The position numbers and the translations under genes were made by a program. 64,000 bases of DNA from Microbulbifer sp. THAF38 (GTDB lineage Bacteria > Pseudomonadota > Gammaproteobacteria > Pseudomonadales > Cellvibrionaceae). A model generated the notes under the pieces. The model was given only the letters and a program-made list of their open reading frames with translations, was not told where the DNA came from and searched no databases. The stretch lies in NCBI RefSeq assembly GCF_009363535.1, contig NZ_CP045369.1:372001-436000 (forward strand), written 5' to 3'. Positions within the stretch are counted from its first letter, which is position 1. Every line of letters starts with the position of its first letter. Shown piece after piece: positions 35,101 through 45,500 of this stretch.

Positions 35101-35292
35101 ATGACCGATATCTCTCAAAAGAAACTCTCCGAGGAAGACCAGGCCCGGGTCGATCAGTATCTGCAAAGCGGTGTGAATCAGGTGGAGCGCAAACCCTTCC
35201 GCCCCTGGTTGCTGTTTGTCATGTTACTGGTGGTGCTAACCCTGCTGTCATTAATTAGCGTATTGGTCGCACAGACCAAAGGCGTGGTTTAA
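35101..35292 (+). CDS. DUF3094 family small membrane protein
   Basis: 63 residues. A hydrophilic N-terminal half with [20 protein letters not shown], then KPFRPW at the membrane border and a single membrane segment. This pattern is the DUF3094 family of gammaproteobacteria; function unknown. Confidence 0.85.
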   Translation: MTDISQKKLSEEDQARVDQYLQSGVNQVERKPFRPWLLFVMLLVVLTLLSLISVLVAQTKGVV

Positions 35293-35302
35293 AGGGCTTA
35301 CT

Positions 35303-35971
35303 ATGGTGCCCGATAAAACTTTCCAGCCCCTGAACTTTACCTACCTTGGCGATGATGAGATGCGCCGTCGCGCAGGGGACTTTTTCCGCCTGATGCGCCG
35401 GCGCCGCTCGGTACGGGAATTCTCGGAGAAACCGGTGCCCCGCGAGGTTATCGAAGACGCCGTGCGTGCAGCCGGTAGTGCTCCCAGCGGGGCCAATAGG
35501 CAGCCGTGGCATTTTGTCGTCGTTGAAAATACTGAGATTAAACGCCGTATCCGCCTGGCGGCGGAAGAGGAGGAGCGCGAGTTTTACCAGCGCCGCGCCT
35601 CGGAGGAGTGGCTCAACGCACTGGAACCCCTGGGAACCGATGCGCACAAGCCCTTCCTGGAAACCGCCCCTTACCTGATCGCAATTTTTCTGAAGAAGTT
35701 TTCCAATGCGGAAAATGGTGAACGATTAAAAAACTATTACACCGCGGAATCGGTGGGTATCGCCACGGGCATGTTGATTGCCGCCCTGCACAATGCTGGA
35801 GTGGCGACCCTGACTCACACCCCCAGCCCAATGAAATTTCTCAATGAAATTCTCGGTCGCCCCGTGCAGGAAAAGCCCTATATGATTCTGGTGGCTGGGC
35901 TGCCCGCCGAGGGTGCTCAGGTGCCGGCTATCGGCAGAAAACCCTTGGATGAAATTGTGGATTTTATTTGA
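35303..35971 (+). CDS. Nitroreductase family protein
   Basis: 222 residues, FMN-dependent NAD(P)H oxidoreductase fold. The Arg-rich FMN-phosphate motif [15 protein letters not shown] is near residues 30-45, with [14 protein letters not shown] and the late [20 protein letters not shown], as in the BluB/iodotyrosine-deiodinase-like side of the family. The substrate cannot be read from sequence. It starts 10 bases after the DUF3094 gene. Confidence 0.85.
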   Translation: MVPDKTFQPLNFTYLGDDEMRRRAGDFFRLMRRRRSVREFSEKPVPREVIEDAVRAAGSAPSGANRQPWHFVVVENTEIKRRIRLAAEEEEREFYQRRASEEWLNALEPLGTDAHKPFLETAPYLIAIFLKKFSNAENGERLKNYYTAESVGIATGMLIAALHNAGVATLTHTPSPMKFLNEILGRPVQEKPYMILVAGLPAEGAQVPAIGRKPLDEIVDFI

Positions 35972-36030
35972 GTGAGCACTTCCCGAGCGGCAAAAATAGA
36001 TACACTGGTGGAATTTGAGCTTAGGGTTCC

Positions 36031-36717
36031 ATGCCAAGAATATTGATCGTCGAGGACGAAGGCGCAATAGCCGATACCCTGATTTACGCGCTGCAAGCCG
36101 AGGGCTTTACCACCCATTGGGTTACGCTTGCCGGCGAGGCGTTGGCACTACTCGAAGGTGGGCCTTTCGACTTGGTGATTCTGGATGTGGGGCTGCCGGA
36201 TATCAGTGGCTTCGAAGCCTGCAAACAGTTGCGACGCTTTTCCGAAGTGCCGGTGATATTCCTCACCGCGCGCAACGGGGAAATAGACCGAGTCGTGGGG
36301 CTCGAAATTGGCGCCGACGATTATGTGGTGAAACCTTTCAGCCCGCGGGAAGTGGCGGCGCGGGTAAAAGCGATCCTCAAACGGATGGCGCCGCGCGCTG
36401 ACAGAGCTGAGCTGCCGGAGCCCAAAGGCCCATTCCGTATCGATCCGGCGAGTTACCAAATTCACTTCCATGAAAAGTTATTGCCCCTGACCCACCACGA
36501 ATATTGCCTTTTGGAAACTTTACTGGCCCAGCCCGGACGGGTGTTTTCCCGCGCACAATTGCTCGATGCTTTGGGGGTGGCTTTGGAAGTGGGGTATGAA
36601 CGCAATATCGACAGCCATATCAAAGGGCTGCGGGCAAAAATACGCGAGATAGCACCGGAGTCCAAACCAATCCAGACCCACCGCGGCTTGGGATACAGCT
36701 GCTGCCCGGAGCAATAA
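36031..36717 (+). CDS. creB: Response regulator CreB
   Basis: OmpR-type regulator of 228 residues: receiver with acidic pair ED (VEDEGAIADTL), phospho-acceptor Asp in LVILDVGLPD, Lys in VVKPFSP, then a winged-helix DNA-binding domain ending in TIHRGLGYS-like QTHRGLGYSC. Together with creC and creD downstream this is the CreBC system, which responds to growth conditions and, in Pseudomonas and Aeromonas, beta-lactam stress. The stop is one base from the creC ATG. Confidence 0.92.
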   Translation: MPRILIVEDEGAIADTLIYALQAEGFTTHWVTLAGEALALLEGGPFDLVILDVGLPDISGFEACKQLRRFSEVPVIFLTARNGEIDRVVGLEIGADDYVVKPFSPREVAARVKAILKRMAPRADRAELPEPKGPFRIDPASYQIHFHEKLLPLTHHEYCLLETLLAQPGRVFSRAQLLDALGVALEVGYERNIDSHIKGLRAKIREIAPESKPIQTHRGLGYSCCPEQ

Positions 36718-36718
36718 T

Positions 36719-38143
36719 ATGCCGCTTTGGGTGCGCATTTTTGCCGTCTACTTTTTGTTTGTCGGGTTGGCCGGCTGGTTTGTATTGAGCACGGTGATGG
36801 ATGAGATCCGCCCCGGCGTGCGTCAGTCCACCGAGGAGACTCTGGTGGATACCGCCAACCTGCTGGCGGAAATTCTGCGCGACCCAGTCATCGCCGGTAA
36901 CCTGGCCCAGAGCCACTTACCCGAAGTGCTCGAAGCCTACGGTCGCCGCCGGCCCGAGGCGAGTATCTGGGGGCATACCAAGAGCCAAGTCAATCACCGC
37001 ATCTATGTCACCGATGCCAGCGGCACAGTACTGCTCGACTCCAGTGGCCTCGCGGTGGGGCGGGATTACTCCCGTTGGAACGATGTTTACCTGACACTGC
37101 GCGGCGATTACGGCGCCCGATCCACCCGCGAAGACCCCAATAACCCTGATTCTTCTGTCATGTATGTGGCGGCACCAATCCGTGACGGCGAGCGGATTAT
37201 TGGTGTGGTTTCGGTGGCCAAGCCCAATCAAACCCTGCAGCCCTATATCGAGCGCTCGCAGCGGCGCTTGATTTGGTTGGGATCTGGGCTGGTTGTACTC
37301 GGTTTACTGGTGGGCGCACTGCTGTCCTGGTGGCTCAGCCGCTCTCTGGGGAAATTGACCGATTATGCCCAGGCCGCCAGTGCGGGCCAGAGGGTAAAAC
37401 CACCGCGGTTGCCCAGTGGCGAATTGGGGCAGTTAGCCGTGGCGGTGGAGCAGATGCGCAGCGAACTTGAGGGTAGGGACTATGTGGAGCGCTATGTGCA
37501 CACCCTGACCCATGAATTAAAGAGCCCCTTGGCGGCCATTCGCGGTGCCGCCGAACTGCTCGATAGCAATATGCCTGCCGAACAGCATCAGCGTTTTGTG
37601 GACAATATCCAGCGGGAGGCCGCGCGTTTACAACAGTTAAGCGAGCGGCTACTGCACCTGGCTCAGGTGGAGCAGCGCCAGGGGCTGGAGGAGCGAGTGT
37701 CGATAGCGCTGGCACCGCTCGTTGAGGAGCTGATCGAGGCTCAGCGAGCGCGAATTGACGCCGCCCAGCTGTGTGTGGAGCAAGAGCTGGCACCGGCACT
37801 GCAGCTGTACGGCGAACGCTTTCTGCTGCGGCAGGCCCTGGCCAACCTACTGGACAACGCGCTGGATTTCACTCCAGAGGGTGGCCTGATTCGCATCAAC
37901 GCCGAGCGCTGTGGTGAATGGATCACTGTGCGCCTGTTCAATCAGGGCGAGGCGATCCCGGAGTATGCCTTAACGCGCCTTACCGAACGTTTTTATTCGC
38001 TGCCACGTCCTGGTGGCGGGCGTAAGAGTACTGGGCTGGGACTCAATTTTGTTGAGGAAGTGGCGGAATTACACGGCGGTACTCTGTCGATCCGCAATGT
38101 GTCGGGTGGCGTTGAGGTCAGTCTGAATTTGCCCGCTGCCTGA
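36719..38143 (+). CDS. creC: Sensor histidine kinase CreC
   Basis: 474 residues. Begins with a membrane segment and the CreC-typical periplasmic domain (FVLSTVMDEIRPGVRQSTEE), a second membrane segment at about 178-203, HAMP, HisKA with His in LTHELKSPLAAIRGA, and HATPase with ANLLDNALDFTPEGG and KSTGLGLNFVEEV. It phosphorylates CreB. Confidence 0.93.
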   Translation: MPLWVRIFAVYFLFVGLAGWFVLSTVMDEIRPGVRQSTEETLVDTANLLAEILRDPVIAGNLAQSHLPEVLEAYGRRRPEASIWGHTKSQVNHRIYVTDASGTVLLDSSGLAVGRDYSRWNDVYLTLRGDYGARSTREDPNNPDSSVMYVAAPIRDGERIIGVVSVAKPNQTLQPYIERSQRRLIWLGSGLVVLGLLVGALLSWWLSRSLGKLTDYAQAASAGQRVKPPRLPSGELGQLAVAVEQMRSELEGRDYVERYVHTLTHELKSPLAAIRGAAELLDSNMPAEQHQRFVDNIQREAARLQQLSERLLHLAQVEQRQGLEERVSIALAPLVEELIEAQRARIDAAQLCVEQELAPALQLYGERFLLRQALANLLDNALDFTPEGGLIRINAERCGEWITVRLFNQGEAIPEYALTRLTERFYSLPRPGGGRKSTGLGLNFVEEVAELHGGTLSIRNVSGGVEVSLNLPAA

Positions 38144-38266
38144 TGGGTAAGGTTACTTTCCACTGGCCCCACACAATCTCCCCAGACTTTCCATATTGCC
38201 TCCATCGGCAATCCATATTCGCAGCTCAGACTGAGGTTATCGAAATTGGATACCGAGGTCTGAACC

Positions 38267-39640
38267 ATGAACCGAGCCCTGGCTTTTAAATTGGGCGCTA
38301 TTGCCATTTTGATTCTGCTGCTATTGATTCCATTGACCATGATCGATGGCCTGATTAATGAGAGAAAGCGTTATCAGGATGGGGTGATAAACGATATCGC
38401 CCGCAGCTCCAGCTTCAACCAGCAAATTACCGGGCCCATTTTGGTGGTGCCCTACGTGAAGAAATACTGGAAGTGGATGACCAATGAAAAAACCGGTGAG
38501 AGGCACAAGGAGCAGCGGGAAGAGCGCGGCCATTTGTATTTCCTTCCCGAGCGCTTCGTCTTCAACTCCGACCTGACCACCGAGCGGCGTGCACGGGGCA
38601 TCTACGAAGCGCTCCTTTACCACAGTGACAGCAAGGTGAGTGGTCTGTTCAAAGTGCCGGACAAAATGGGGCTGGGGGCCAATCTTGACCAGTACCGTTT
38701 CAGCACGCCTTATTTATCGGTAGGTATCAACGATATTCGCGGTATCCGCAATGACCTGAAGTTGCGTCTGAACAACCAGACATTGGAGTTTGCCCCGGGC
38801 AGTCGCGCACCGATTCTTGGTGATGGTGTGCACGCTATGCTGCCAATGTTGGACTCAGAGGGGGGCCAAACCCTGGAGTTTGCCTTCGATCTCAAATTAC
38901 AGGGCACCGAGCGCTTCAGCCTGGTGCCGGTGGGCCGTGACAGCCGCGTAGTGATGAGGGCCGATTGGCCGCATCCGAGCTTTTTTGGCAACTTCCTGCC
39001 CAGTAGTAGAGATTTAAACGATCAAGGATTTACTGCGGAATGGCAGACCAGCTTTTTCGCCACTAATTTGGAGGAGATACTGCAGCGCTGTCATGGGGAA
39101 GATCACTGTAACAACCTGACTAATCGCCGCTTTGGTGTGAGCTTCCTCGACCCGGTGGATCAATACCTAAAAACAGATCGCGCGATCAAATATGCGTTGC
39201 TGTTTATCACCCTGACCTTTGCCACCTTCTTCCTATTTGAAATACTCAAGCGCCTGGCGGTGCACCCGGTACAGTATGCCCTGGTAGGTTTGGCGCTGGC
39301 GTTGTTCTACCTGCTGCTGTTGTCACTGTCAGAGCATATCGCCTTCGTCAAAGCCTATATGATTTCCGCCGCGGCTTGCGTGGGGTTGATCGGTTTTTAT
39401 ACCAGTGCGGTATTGCGCAGCTGGCAGCGAGGACTGGGCTTCGCCGGGCTGTTGGCTGCCTTATATGCACTCCTGTATGGCCTACTGAGCGCTGAGGACT
39501 ACGCCCTGTTGATGGGATCGCTGTTAGTGTTCGGAGTGCTCGGTTGCACCATGGTGCTGACCCGCAAACTGGACTGGTACAACGTGGGGCGCAGCCCTAC
39601 CCAGCGGAGCGGCGAGCCCGGTGGGGACGCACAACCGTAA
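38267..39640 (+). CDS. creD: Inner-membrane protein CreD
   Basis: 457 residues. One N-terminal membrane segment (AIAILILLLLIPLTMIDGLI), a long periplasmic domain, then five to six membrane segments at the C-terminus (YALLFITLTFATFFLFEILK onward). The DGLINERKRYQDGVI region and ILRRLAVHPVQY-like FEILKRLAVHPVQYALVG are family features. CreD expression is CreBC-dependent and affects envelope integrity in relatives. About 120 bases separate it from creC. I found no TTCAC-N6-TTCAC cre tag in that gap. Confidence 0.92.
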   Translation: MNRALAFKLGAIAILILLLLIPLTMIDGLINERKRYQDGVINDIARSSSFNQQITGPILVVPYVKKYWKWMTNEKTGERHKEQREERGHLYFLPERFVFNSDLTTERRARGIYEALLYHSDSKVSGLFKVPDKMGLGANLDQYRFSTPYLSVGINDIRGIRNDLKLRLNNQTLEFAPGSRAPILGDGVHAMLPMLDSEGGQTLEFAFDLKLQGTERFSLVPVGRDSRVVMRADWPHPSFFGNFLPSSRDLNDQGFTAEWQTSFFATNLEEILQRCHGEDHCNNLTNRRFGVSFLDPVDQYLKTDRAIKYALLFITLTFATFFLFEILKRLAVHPVQYALVGLALALFYLLLLSLSEHIAFVKAYMISAAACVGLIGFYTSAVLRSWQRGLGFAGLLAALYALLYGLLSAEDYALLMGSLLVFGVLGCTMVLTRKLDWYNVGRSPTQRSGEPGGDAQP

Positions 39641-39687
39641 GCTGGATAAATCACTTCGGGGCGGCATCTTGCCGCCCCGTTCTAGTT

Positions 39688-40146
39688 TTACCCGCCCAAT
39701 TTCACGATGTAATCCCACTCCTCCTGGCGCACGGGTTGTATCGACAGGCGCCCCTGCTTGACCAGTACCATCTCCGCCAGCTGTGGATCTTGCTTGATTT
39801 CTGCCAGGGGCACAGGACGCTTAAATTCGCTGCGCCAGGTCAGGTCCACACAGAACCAGCGCGGATTATCGGGGCTGGCCTTGGGGTCGAAGTACTTGCT
39901 CTCGGGGTCGAATTGCGCCGGGTCCGCATAGGCGGCGCGCACTACTTCGGCGGTGCCCACTACCGCCGGCACCTTGCAGGCGCTGTGATAGAACAGCACC
40001 CCATCGCCTACGGCGACCTGATCGCGCAGAAAGTTGCGCGCTTGATAGTTTCGAATACCATCCCAGCGGCCGCTGCCACTGGTTTCGGCGGCGAGGTCTT
40101 GCAGGCTGTATTCATCGGGTTCGGATTTGAATAACCAGTGTGTCAT
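39688..40146 (-). CDS. EVE domain-containing protein
   Basis: 152 residues from ATG 40146. It begins MTHWLFKSEPDEYSLQDL and continues with WDGIRNYQARNFLR and VGDGVLFYHSACKVPAVVG, the standard EVE (PUA-like) signature also found in human THYN1. EVE domains bind modified bases in DNA or RNA. Convergent with creD. The frame extends 28 codons further upstream without support. Confidence 0.9.
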   Translation of the reverse strand: MTHWLFKSEPDEYSLQDLAAETSGSGRWDGIRNYQARNFLRDQVAVGDGVLFYHSACKVPAVVGTAEVVRAAYADPAQFDPESKYFDPKASPDNPRWFCVDLTWRSEFKRPVPLAEIKQDPQLAEMVLVKQGRLSIQPVRQEEWDYIVKLGG

Positions 40147-40266
40147 GCGGCAGTTTGTCCCTGTGCTGCGCCGGTTGGTGTTTCGCCGGCGATCGGCGCC
40201 ATTTAGTATGAAGCCATACAAAAGTGTCAAATCGGCGTTATTTTTTCACGCCTCTAGCGGGAGATT

Positions 40267-41355
40267 ATGGGAAACAAAGCATTTCAGTGGCTCTCACAAC
40301 ACCTGTCGAGTCACAGGTCCCAATACTGGGCCCTGCAACTCAGCGGTTGGGCCGGCTACACCCTGCTGACTTTTGTCGGCAGTTTTTTCTGGGTGAAGGA
40401 CCACTGGATCCACTCGGGTTATATCGCTGTGGCCACCGTCGCCGGGATATTCCTCAGTGAGGTCATGCGTTTCGGCTTCCAGCGCCTATGGAACAAGCCA
40501 CCGGCCACCCGCTTCTTCGGCTCACTATTGTTGGTACTTTCCGCCGCTGCCGTGTGGGCGGCAATCAAGTTTGGTGGTTCCCTGTGGCTCTATGGCAAGG
40601 AGAGCGATGAGCACCCGGCGGTGCTGGCCATGTATTGGTTTTCCTATTCCTTCCTGATTCTCACCACCTGGGCGGCGCTTTATTACGGCATCAAGTACTA
40701 CCAGTCTTCACAGACCCAGAGGGCCAAGGCTCTGCGTGCAGAATCCATGGCACACCAGGCTCAACTGAAAATGCTGCGCTACCAGCTGAATCCCCATTTC
40801 CTCTTCAATACGCTCAATGCCATCTCCACGCTGATTCTGGATAACGACGGGCGCACCGCCAACAATATGGTCACGCGCCTGTCTCAGTTCCTGCGTCACT
40901 CCCTCGATAACGACCCCATGCAGAAGGTCACGCTGGCCAAAGAGGTGGAGGCGCTGATGCTGTACCTGGATATCGAGAAAGTGCGCTTTGCCGATCGCCT
41001 CGGCGTGCGCCTGGATTTGCAGGGAGAGTCGCCCCAGGCGTTGGTACCCAGTTTGCTACTGCAACCCCTGGTGGAAAATGCGATTAAATACGGCATCTCC
41101 CAATTGGAAAGCGGTGGAGAGATCAATATCAAGGCGCGGGTGTTCGCGGGGGAGCTATTGCTCGAAGTGAACGACAATGGTCCGGGTATGCCGGAAGAGG
41201 AGCTGCGTCTGGTAGGCAAGGGTTACGGTGTTGGTATTCGCAATACCTGTGAGCGCCTGCGGGCTCTGTACGGCGATGATCAGAGAGTGCGTTTCCGCAA
41301 CCGCCCTGAGGGCGGGTTATCGGTGAATGTTCGCATTCCCTATGAACAGGAATAA
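40267..41355 (+). CDS. LytS/AlgZ-type sensor histidine kinase
   Basis: 362 residues. The N-terminal half has four membrane segments (about 27-45, 52-70, 85-105, 115-135). The His_kinase domain carries the phospho-acceptor His in YQLNPHFLFNTLNAIS, and the ATPase part has LVENAIKYGI and NDNGPGMPEEE. It forms a unit with the LytTR-type regulator whose start lies 4 bases after its stop. Resembles the AlgZ/AlgR and YpdA/YpdB-like pairs; signal and targets not evident. Confidence 0.9.
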   Translation: MGNKAFQWLSQHLSSHRSQYWALQLSGWAGYTLLTFVGSFFWVKDHWIHSGYIAVATVAGIFLSEVMRFGFQRLWNKPPATRFFGSLLLVLSAAAVWAAIKFGGSLWLYGKESDEHPAVLAMYWFSYSFLILTTWAALYYGIKYYQSSQTQRAKALRAESMAHQAQLKMLRYQLNPHFLFNTLNAISTLILDNDGRTANNMVTRLSQFLRHSLDNDPMQKVTLAKEVEALMLYLDIEKVRFADRLGVRLDLQGESPQALVPSLLLQPLVENAIKYGISQLESGGEINIKARVFAGELLLEVNDNGPGMPEEELRLVGKGYGVGIRNTCERLRALYGDDQRVRFRNRPEGGLSVNVRIPYEQE

Positions 41356-41359
41356 CGAG

Positions 41360-42175
41360 ATGAGTGCAGTTGAGAACCTGACCGCAGTAATTGTCGATGA
41401 CGAACCTCTGGCGCGCCGCGGCCTACGCCTGCGGCTGGAGCAAATGCCCGGTGTCGATGTGGTCGCCGAGTGCGGTAACGGCCGCGAGGCCCTGGAAATT
41501 ATCCTGAGGCTAAACCCGGATGTAGCGTTTGTGGATATCCAGATGCCGGGGGTTAACGGCCTGCAATTAGTGCAACAGATCCCCCTGGAAAAACTGCCTC
41601 AGGTAGTGTTCGTGACGGCCTATGACCAGTACGCGGTGGAGGCCTTTGAAGTCAACGCGGTGGATTACGTTTTGAAGCCCATCGAAGAGGAGCGACTGCA
41701 GTTGGCTCTGACTCGTGCGCGGGAAAAAATGGCCACTGCGGATATCGCCATGCAGCGCGAGCAACTGCTGGAGGCGGTGGCGGATCTGACGAAAGAATCC
41801 CCGGAGGCGCTGGAGCAGAAACTGGTCAGTGGCCAGTTTGCCGGCAGCGCCTACCCGGACAAAATTGCGGTGAAGGATTCGGGAAAGATTACCCTGGTGC
41901 CGGCACGGGAAATCGATTGGATCGATGCCGCCGGGGACTACATGTGTGTGCACGCCCAGGGGGAAACCCATGTGATGCGCATTACCATGAAGGAATTGGA
42001 GCAGCAGCTAGATCCTAAATTATTCCAGCGTATTCACCGCTCGACTATCGTGAATTTAAGCCGTGTGCGGGAAATTCGCGCGCATATTAATGGCGAGTAT
42101 CACTTGGTGCTGGATAGTGGCGAGTGTCTGAAAATGAGCCGTAGCTATAAGAGTAAAGTGCAGCATTTTCTCTGA
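41360..42175 (+). CDS. LytTR-family response regulator
   Basis: 271 residues from ATG 41360 (AGGAATAA upstream). Receiver domain with VDDEPLARRGLRLRLEQ and phospho-acceptor Asp in DVAFVDIQMPG, Lys in VLKPIEE; linker; C-terminal LytTR DNA-binding domain (about 170-271) with IDWIDAAGDYMCVH and FQRIHRSTIVNLSRVREI. Paired with the LytS-type kinase just upstream. Confidence 0.92.
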   Translation: MSAVENLTAVIVDDEPLARRGLRLRLEQMPGVDVVAECGNGREALEIILRLNPDVAFVDIQMPGVNGLQLVQQIPLEKLPQVVFVTAYDQYAVEAFEVNAVDYVLKPIEEERLQLALTRAREKMATADIAMQREQLLEAVADLTKESPEALEQKLVSGQFAGSAYPDKIAVKDSGKITLVPAREIDWIDAAGDYMCVHAQGETHVMRITMKELEQQLDPKLFQRIHRSTIVNLSRVREIRAHINGEYHLVLDSGECLKMSRSYKSKVQHFL

Positions 42176-42549
42176 GACATTTTCGGCTCCTGCGGGGGTA
42201 AAAATTCCCTTCATGGCCTGATCGAAAATTCCCGACACTTTGTCGCAACGCCCTTGTTTGCGATTCCTATTGCATTAGTCTTCCTTCACCTCCCGCCGGT
42301 CTCCACCGGTGGGCAGATCGTACGCACAGGAGAGTGCGGCTGTTGGCTCAGGGCTTGAATGACAGAAATACGCAGTTTTTTCACAAAAATTTTGCGCTTT
42401 TCAGTGAGAATAAAACTGGGCACGGGTCGGCGGAGTAGCAGCAGATTTATGACTCTGCGCCAGTATTTTCCCGGAGACAGTGAAATAGATAAGGACTCGT
42501 CTATGTCATTGCCAGCTTAATCGTAAAAAACAAAATAAGGGCCTATGGA
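42176..42549. other. Intergenic region before the RND operon
   Basis: About 375 bases. Contains an imperfect GC-rich stem near 42293-42314 (CCCGCCGGT against ACCGGTGGG) with no T-run, and AT-rich sequence around 42365-42420. It should carry the RND promoter. No gene was seen. Confidence 0.4.
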
Positions 42550-45500
42550 ATGGCGCTGACAAAAGCCGCTATTAAAAATCCTGCCGCCGCTGGTGTGGCA
42601 GTGGTATTCGCCGTTTTATTGGGAACATTTCTCGCCAGTCGCCTACCGGTACAGCTTTTCCCCGATATTGAAAACCCGCGTATTGCCATCCAGGCCGGCT
42701 GGCGTGCTGCTGCGCCAAAAGAGGTGGAAGCGGAAATTGTCGAGCCGATCGAATCGGTGCTCCAGGGCCTCACTGGCCTGGAAACCATGGAGGTCAATGC
42801 CGGCAGGGGAGGCGCCTGGGTGAATCTCGAATTCACTATGGGCACCGATATGAACAAGGTGCTAATTGATGTAATCAGCCGCATGAGTAGTCTGCCGCCT
42901 CTGCCCCGGGATGCGGAGCCGCCGCGGGTGATGCTTGGCGGTTGGGGCGGTGATGCCACTGCACTCACCTATTTCTTTTTGCAGAAGCTACCTGGAAATC
43001 CGAACCACCTGGATGATTACGCAGGTCTGATCGAGGATGTGTTGCGGCCTGAACTGGAGTCCGTACCCGGTGTTTCCAGTGTGGAGGCCCAGTCTGGTCG
43101 TGCTGCGCAAGAAGAATTACAGGTTATTTTTGATCCCTGGAAGGCGGCCGACCTGGGCATTCAGTTACCGGCGATCAGTCGCCAGCTGGCCTCAGCGCGG
43201 GATGTTTCCGGGGGTTTTACCGATGTAGGACGCCGTAGATACACATTGCGTTTCGTTGGTGAATACAAGCCGGCAGATCTGTCTGAGCTGGTGTTGGAGT
43301 GGCGCGATGGCCAGCCGGTACGACTCGGCGATATTGCCGAGGTGCGTGTGGGGCCATCTGATTCCCGTGGGGTAACCACGCAGAACGGTAATCCTGCGGT
43401 ATCCATGCGCATTAACCGCACCAACGATGCCAATATGCTCGCCACTCTGGAGTTGGTAAAGCAGAAGGTCGCGGAGCTGAATGCGACAAAACTGAAAAAC
43501 GAACAGCTGGTGTTGGTACAGTCTTTCGATGCCTCGGTGTTTGTTTACCGCGCTCTAAATCTTTTAGGCGGCAACCTGATATTGGGCATACTGCTGGCGG
43601 TGGGGGTGCTCTGGTGGTTTATGCGGCGTATGCGTGCGACATTAATCGTTGCTGCAGCTATTCCCATCTCTCTGCTTTCCACTTTCGTCGTTTTGTCCGC
43701 GGCCGGGCGCAGTGTGAATGTGATATCCCTCGCGGGGCTGGCTTTCGCCACTGGTATGGTGCTGGATGCGGCGATTGTGGTGCTGGAAAATATTGTGCGC
43801 CTGCGGGAAAAAGGTCTCGCTCCCGAGGAAGCCTCGGAGCAGGGTGCCGGGCAGGTTTGGGGCGCATTGCTGGCGAGTACTGCCACCACCGTGGCGATCT
43901 TCCTGCCGGTATTTTTCCTCAACAGTGTCGAGGGGCAAGTCTTTGGTGATCTGGCCCTGACCATTGCCGTAGCGGTGGTGTTTTCCCTACTAGCCGCCAT
44001 TGCCATAGTGCCGCTGGCGGCAAAACTATGGCTGCCGCCAATTTCCAGTGAGGACCGACTGGCTCATGTGTGGGAAAAAATAACCACACGGGTTATGGCA
44101 CTGACTAGCACCCGTGCACGCCGTTGGCAGGTGATCGGTGGTTTTCTGCTGGTGCCCATCGCTGCGACTTATTTCCTATTACCCAATCTCGATTATTTAC
44201 CGCCGGTAAAACGCGATGCGGTGGATGTGTGGATGAATTTCCCCTCGTCGACTAATACCAAAACCATTGAAAAGGATATCGTCAACGAGCTGGACCGGCG
44301 TATGGCACCCTATATGAGTGGTGAGCGCGATCCGGCCCTGAAGAACTACTACATCATTACCTGGCCCCACGGTGGCACTATGGGCGTGCGCGTTGAGGAC
44401 ATGGATCAGGCCAAGGAGATGGAAAGGTTGTTGCGAGAGGAAATCTTGGTGGATATTCCAGATTTTCAGGGTTTCGCCGCGCGTGGAAATTTATTTGGCC
44501 AATTCGGTGGTGATCGCCGCATCGCCCTGCACCTGCAGTCCCGCGACGCCGATGGTCTGATGCGCGCTGCCGCCCGCGGTGTGGAAGTAATGGAGGAGGT
44601 GATGCCGGGTACGCCGGTACAGACCAATCCGGGCCTGTCACTTTCGGAACCCGAGCTGACGGTGCGACCCAACGACCGCGCCATGCTGGAGCAGGGTTGG
44701 AATCGTCAGGATATGGGCGGCCTGATTCGTACCCTCGGCAACGGTCTCTACGTGGGGGAATACTTCGATGGCGAAAAACGCCTGGATGTAATTTTCAGGG
44801 CTCAGCCCTGGAGCACACCGGAGCAGTTGCAGAATACGCCGTTGGTCACCCCGCGCGGTGAGGTGGTGCCGTTGAGCCAGTTGGCGAGTGTGGAGCGTAC
44901 CGTGGGCCCTGGCAATCTGCGCCGGGTGGATGGTCGCCGCACCATCACTCTAAATATTGTGCCGCCGGACGATATCTCTCTAGAGGAAGTGCGTGCCCAG
45001 CTAGAGGAGGATGTGTTGCCAAAGATCCGTGAGGCTCTGCCCGATGATGGCAGTATCCTGGTGGGGGGGAACGCCAGCGATTTGGATAAGGCCCTGATTT
45101 CTCTATCGCAAAACTTCTTATTGGCCTTGTTGATCTTGTTCCTGCTGATGAGCGCCCTGTTCCGCTCACTGCGCGATGCCGGCCTGGTACTGTTAACGGT
45201 GCCGCTGGCTACCGTCGGTGGGGTCTTGGCACTGCAGCTGCTGAACTTGATCAGCTTCCAGCCCCTCGACCTGCTTACCATGATCGGCTTCGTTATCCTG
45301 CTGGGGCTGGTAGTGAATAACGCCATTCTGCTGGTGCATCAGACCCGCGCAGCGGAAGGCGCTGGTGCCAGCCGAGTAGAAGCGGTGGAGCAGGCACTTC
45401 GACTGCGTTTAAGACCGATCTTTATGAGTACCTTGACCAGCGTATTCGGCATGTTGCCCCTACTGGTGGCGCCGGGGGAAGGCAGTGTGATTTACCGCGG

